Assembly (NCBI GenBank): GCA_030824575.1
Contig: JAVBXL010000035.1
Span: forward strand, 1-64,000
Direction: 5' to 3'
DNA length: 64,000 nt
From: a bacterium
Lineage (GTDB): Bacteria > Pseudomonadota > Alphaproteobacteria > Sphingomonadales > Sphingomonadaceae
The translations under genes and the position numbers were made by a program. Of the stretch, positions 60,991 through 64,000 are shown piece after piece. Within the stretch, counting starts at the first letter, position 1, and every line of letters begins with the position of its first letter. Under the pieces are notes generated by a model that was not told the origin of the DNA, did no database searches, and saw nothing but the letters and a program-made list of their open reading frames with translations.

Positions 60991-62904
60991 TCAGCGGCGC
61001 AGGGCCGCGTCGCCCCATGTCACGGGGACGGCGTTGCCCGTCATACCGTCGGCGCGGGCGACCAGTTCGAGGATGGCGACCCCCTTCACATTGGCTTCCA
61101 GCGGTTGGGCAGGCGCACCGCGGCGCAGCAGCGGCGTGCTGGCGAGCGCCTTGCCGTCGCCATAGAGGAAAAAGCGCACCGGCTGATCGCTATCGCGCGC
61201 GCTGTCGTCCACGCCGACCGATGCGGTGAAGCGGGCAAAGCCCTTGTTGCGCACCTCCAGCCGGGAATTGGCCAGGATGCCCACGCCCGAAGCGAAGGTG
61301 TGTCCGGCAACGACAAGCGCCTGATTATAGGGGGTCGCATCAGCCATCGCGCCGCCCCATCCGGCGTACATGGGGCGCTCGCCAATCCCGCGCGTGCCGC
61401 GCCAGCCGGGTATCGACCGATAGATGGTGGGATCGGGTTCGGGCTGGGTCACCCCATCGACCGCCGGGTTCACGGCGCCGGGCTGTTCCGACAGATACAG
61501 GCCATCGGGCAAGGTGCGGTCGCCCTTCGCGCGGAAAACTAGGGTCTGATGCGGTTCGACACGCAGCTTTATTTCTTGGGTGAAGTCGCTCTTCGCGCCC
61601 GTCCACAGATCGGACAGGGCGACCGGGCGATCGGGGCGGAACTTCAGATGATCGGCGGTCAGCACGGCGTCCACGGCGGACAAGCCCCGGTTGAACAGCG
61701 CGACGGCCTTGTCGCCGTTCGCTAGTGTCTTGACCAGAATCTGGAAGCCATCGCTATCGAAGGCGACGGTCGCCTGATTGCCGGCCGCGTCCTGGTTGAG
61801 CGCGATCAGTTCTGCATTGCCGAAAATATCGAGCAGCGGCTGAGGCGTGGTGCGCAGGTCCGAGCCGATCAACAGCGGCGCGTTCATCATCGCCCAGAGC
61901 GCGAAATGCGACCGGGCTTCGGTCAGATGATCGGCATCGAAATCGCCCTTGCCGATGAAGAGCATATCGGGATCGTTCCAGCTGCCCGGATGCGCGTAGA
62001 GCGCGCGGCGCACGGCGCTGTCATAATTGGTGAGCATTCGGCCCCAATCGGGGGAGATGTCGTCGCTGGTGCGCGATATGCTGCCAACATCCTTGCCCCA
62101 GGATCGGACATTGGCGCTGCCCCAGATGCAGAGCGAGAGCATATAGTCGCCGTCGGGATTATATTTGGCGAGCGACTGGTTGATGTCGGCAAAGAGCGAT
62201 TTGACGGCCGGGATGTCCGATCGGGTGATGCTATGCTGGTCGATCAAAGGGGGGAGGGCGCGGAACTGGCCGCCGCGGACGCGTTCTGCGTCGGCGGCGA
62301 AGGCGCGGATGCCGCAGCCGTCCACCTTGATCGCGTCGAAGCCCCAGTCGGCGAAAAAGAGGCGGATATCCTGGTCGCTATGGCCGTACAGGCCGACTTC
62401 CCGCTCGGCCATCGTGCCTTCGGGCAGTTGGGCGGGTCCGTCCGAATAGGCCTGCGAGCAGCTATTGCGGCCGAGGTCGGAATAGATGCCCGCCTTGAAC
62501 CCCATGGCATGGAGTGTGTCGGTCAGGGGACGGAAGGAGGGATCGCCCTTCCCGGTGCGGGCCGAGGGAAATTTGTCGGCGCGGATGATGAGCTTGTTGT
62601 CGCTGGTGCGGCGTTTCAGCCACCATCCATCGTCGATATTGATGAAGCGATAGCCCTTTTTGGCAAGGCCGGTGTCGATGATGCGCCGGGCGGAGCCGAG
62701 CAGTTTCTCCTCATCGATCTCGGTGAAAAAGGCGTTCCAGCTGTTCCACCCCATCGGGGGCAACTGGGCGCTGCCGACCTGATAGGCGCTCCAGCGGCCG
62801 GTGGGGGCCAGTAGATCGACCGCGTTGGAGGCAGGGGTTTGCGCCCACAGACTGGTGCTGGCGCACAGCGCGATCACAGGCAGGAGATAATGGCGGAGGG
62901 TCAT
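60991..62904 (-). CDS. Secreted GH27 alpha-galactosidase-like enzyme with C-terminal NPCBM
   Basis: 637 residues from ATG 62904, overlapping the GH95 stop (ATGA). The signal peptide ends at SLWAQ. GH27 motifs are PPMGWNSWNAFFTEIDEE, FINIDDGWWLKRR and IKVDGCG with the nucleophile Asp195, plus DPDMLFIG near the acid Asp. The C-terminal 140 residues form an NPCBM-type carbohydrate-binding domain (YNQALVVAGHTFASGVGILA, FTASVGVDDSARDSDQPVRF). It removes alpha-galactose, or possibly beta-arabinopyranose, from side chains. A second copy of the operator motif was not found on its 5' side within the window. Confidence 0.9.
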   Translation of the reverse strand: MTLRHYLLPVIALCASTSLWAQTPASNAVDLLAPTGRWSAYQVGSAQLPPMGWNSWNAFFTEIDEEKLLGSARRIIDTGLAKKGYRFINIDDGWWLKRRTSDNKLIIRADKFPSARTGKGDPSFRPLTDTLHAMGFKAGIYSDLGRNSCSQAYSDGPAQLPEGTMAEREVGLYGHSDQDIRLFFADWGFDAIKVDGCGIRAFAADAERVRGGQFRALPPLIDQHSITRSDIPAVKSLFADINQSLAKYNPDGDYMLSLCIWGSANVRSWGKDVGSISRTSDDISPDWGRMLTNYDSAVRRALYAHPGSWNDPDMLFIGKGDFDADHLTEARSHFALWAMMNAPLLIGSDLRTTPQPLLDIFGNAELIALNQDAAGNQATVAFDSDGFQILVKTLANGDKAVALFNRGLSAVDAVLTADHLKFRPDRPVALSDLWTGAKSDFTQEIKLRVEPHQTLVFRAKGDRTLPDGLYLSEQPGAVNPAVDGVTQPEPDPTIYRSIPGWRGTRGIGERPMYAGWGGAMADATPYNQALVVAGHTFASGVGILANSRLEVRNKGFARFTASVGVDDSARDSDQPVRFFLYGDGKALASTPLLRRGAPAQPLEANVKGVAILELVARADGMTGNAVPVTWGDAALRR

Positions 62905-64000
62905 GCAAAGTCCTTGAGCGTCAGGGAAACCGACGTACCGGCTTTGAGTGTCAGGATGTGGCGTTTGTCGGCGAGACGCACGGTGCGCGGGCCGGACAGT
63001 TCGGGGTGCAGAATCGCGCGATCGAGGCCGCCGTCCCGCCAGTAGAGGTCGATGCAACAGCGACCGCGCGCGCGTAGCCCGGTGACCCTGCCAGTCGGCC
63101 AGGCCTTCGGCAGCGCGGGCAGCAGATCGATGACGTCGCCATAACTGTCCATCAGCATGGCGACGATGCCCGCCGCGCCACCGAAATTGCCGTCGATCTG
63201 GAACGGGGGATGGGCGTCGAACATATTGGGATAGGTGCGGTCCGGGCCGAGCAGGAAGCGCAGGATGTCATGCGCATGGTCGCCTTCGCGCAGGCGCGCC
63301 CACAGGTTGATGCGCCAGGCGGTCGCCCAGCCGGTCGCACGGTCGCCGCGTATTTCCAGTGTGCGGCGTGCGGCGGCGGCAAGCGCGGGCGTGCCGTTGG
63401 GCGTGATCTGGCGCGACGGGTGCAGGCCGTAGAGGTGGGAGACATGGCGGTGGTTCTGTTCGGGCGCGTCGGCATCCCAATCCTGCTGCCATTCCTGAAG
63501 CTGGCCCTGATGACCGATTTTATAAGGCGCGAGCTTGTCGTGCGCGGCGCGCGCTTCGGCGACCAGGGAGGCGTCGATATTCAAGAGGGTGGCGGCTTCG
63601 ATCGTCTGTGTGAAGAGATCGCGCAAAATGCCCATGTCCATCGTTGGCCCCGCGCAGAGCGTGCCGCCATGGCCATGCGGATTTTCAGGACTCATCGACG
63701 GGTTGGTGACGAGGAAGCCGGTGGTCGGATCGCGCTGGAGCGTGTCGAGGAAGAAACGCGCCGCTCCTGCCATCAAAGGATAGATGGACGTCAGATAATC
63801 CTGATCGCGGCCATAATCATAATGGTCCCACAAATGGGTGCAAAGCCACGCCCCGCCGGTGGGCCAAAGGCCGAATTGCGCGCCGTCGATCGGTGCGGTG
63901 GCGCGCCACAGGTCGGTGTTATGATGCGCGACCCATCCGCGTGCGCCATACATGGTTCTGGCGGTGCGTTCGCCCGTAATGGCGAGGTCGCGGACCATCT
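62901..64000 (-). CDS. GH95-family alpha-fucosidase-like enzyme, 5' part outside window
   Basis: The C-terminal 366 residues are visible. GARGWVAHHNTDLWRATAPI, NPSMSPENPHGHGG, LQEWQQDWDADAPEQNHRHV, LYGLHPSRQITP and GWATAWRINLWARLREGDHA are characteristic of GH95 alpha-1,2-L-fucosidases (or alpha-L-galactosidases), including Asn and Asp residues of the inverting active site. The last 80 residues form the C-terminal beta-sandwich. It overlaps the GH27 gene by four bases, so the two are translated together and probably trim the same side chain. Confidence 0.9.
   Translation of the reverse strand, partial: MVRDLAITGERTARTMYGARGWVAHHNTDLWRATAPIDGAQFGLWPTGGAWLCTHLWDHYDYGRDQDYLTSIYPLMAGAARFFLDTLQRDPTTGFLVTNPSMSPENPHGHGGTLCAGPTMDMGILRDLFTQTIEAATLLNIDASLVAEARAAHDKLAPYKIGHQGQLQEWQQDWDADAPEQNHRHVSHLYGLHPSRQITPNGTPALAAAARRTLEIRGDRATGWATAWRINLWARLREGDHAHDILRFLLGPDRTYPNMFDAHPPFQIDGNFGGAAGIVAMLMDSYGDVIDLLPALPKAWPTGRVTGLRARGRCCIDLYWRDGGLDRAILHPELSGPRTVRLADKRHILTLKAGTSVSLTLKDFA

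Noticed and set aside
1-64000. tRNA, rRNA, CRISPR arrays, intact transposases, phage attachment sites
   Set aside because: I looked for conserved arms, regularly spaced repeats, DDE-type transposase motifs and terminal inverted repeats and found none I could support.

Overview
The window reads as the chromosome of a GC-rich alphaproteobacterium of the sphingomonad type (Sphingobium, Sphingomonas or Novosphingobium). The evidence is the codon use, two Caulobacter/sphingomonad-type TonB-dependent receptors, the pairing of SapC and JmjC-like cupin proteins with a flavin halogenase homologue, and the dense catabolic islands. I saw no rRNA, tRNA, CRISPR array or intact insertion sequence. Both window edges cut through genes: fbiC on the left and a GH95 fucosidase on the right.

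Region A (1-16.6 kb) is a coenzyme F420 supply and catabolism island. FO synthase (FbiC), an SDR and an NADPH:F420 oxidoreductase are chained by ATGA overlaps. They are followed by F420-type luciferase-like (LLM) oxidoreductases, a KstD-like flavoprotein, a TetR regulator with a candidate operator, a [2Fe-2S] ferredoxin, a sulfotransferase, an AraC regulator, another SDR, and VOC-like, phosphatase, DUF1214 and NTF2-like genes. The substrate is unknown. The most unusual item is a pair of adjacent Rieske-oxygenase alpha-type genes: one keeps only the Rieske cluster, the other only the mononuclear iron site.

Region B (16.6-18.05 kb) is a gene graveyard. It holds a broken LLM oxidoreductase, a broken TonB receptor and a broken P-type ATPase, each with visible homology and stops or frameshifts.

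Region C (18.06-28 kb) is a low-oxygen module. A heme-PAS FixL/FixJ pair diverges from an operon of GNAT acetyltransferase, alternative oxidase, PHA synthase, MaoC-Pta, acetate kinase (frameshifted) and FabI, joined by a run of NTGA stop/start overlaps that use GTG and TTG starts. A degenerate receiver and a LysR remnant follow.

Region D (28.2-33.5 kb) is a gluconate route. A secreted Gfo/Idh/MocA oxidoreductase and an SMP-30 lactonase would make gluconate outside the cytoplasm, GntP would import it, gluconokinase would phosphorylate it, and a FadR-type GntR regulator sits between the last two.

Region E (33.7-64 kb) is a polysaccharide-utilisation region. Two paralogous GH55-like double beta-helix proteins with C-terminal propellers flank a TonB receptor. 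They are followed by an esterase, a GH3 enzyme interrupted by one amber codon, GH43, GH9, the module TonB receptor / halogenase-like flavoprotein / SapC / cupin, an SGNH acetylesterase, a cation/proton antiporter, GH27 and GH95. A recurring palindrome, G(T/A)TAGCGCTA(A/T)C, occurs in four intergenic spaces from region D through E. It suggests one LacI-type regulator, encoded elsewhere, ties the gluconate and glycan genes together.
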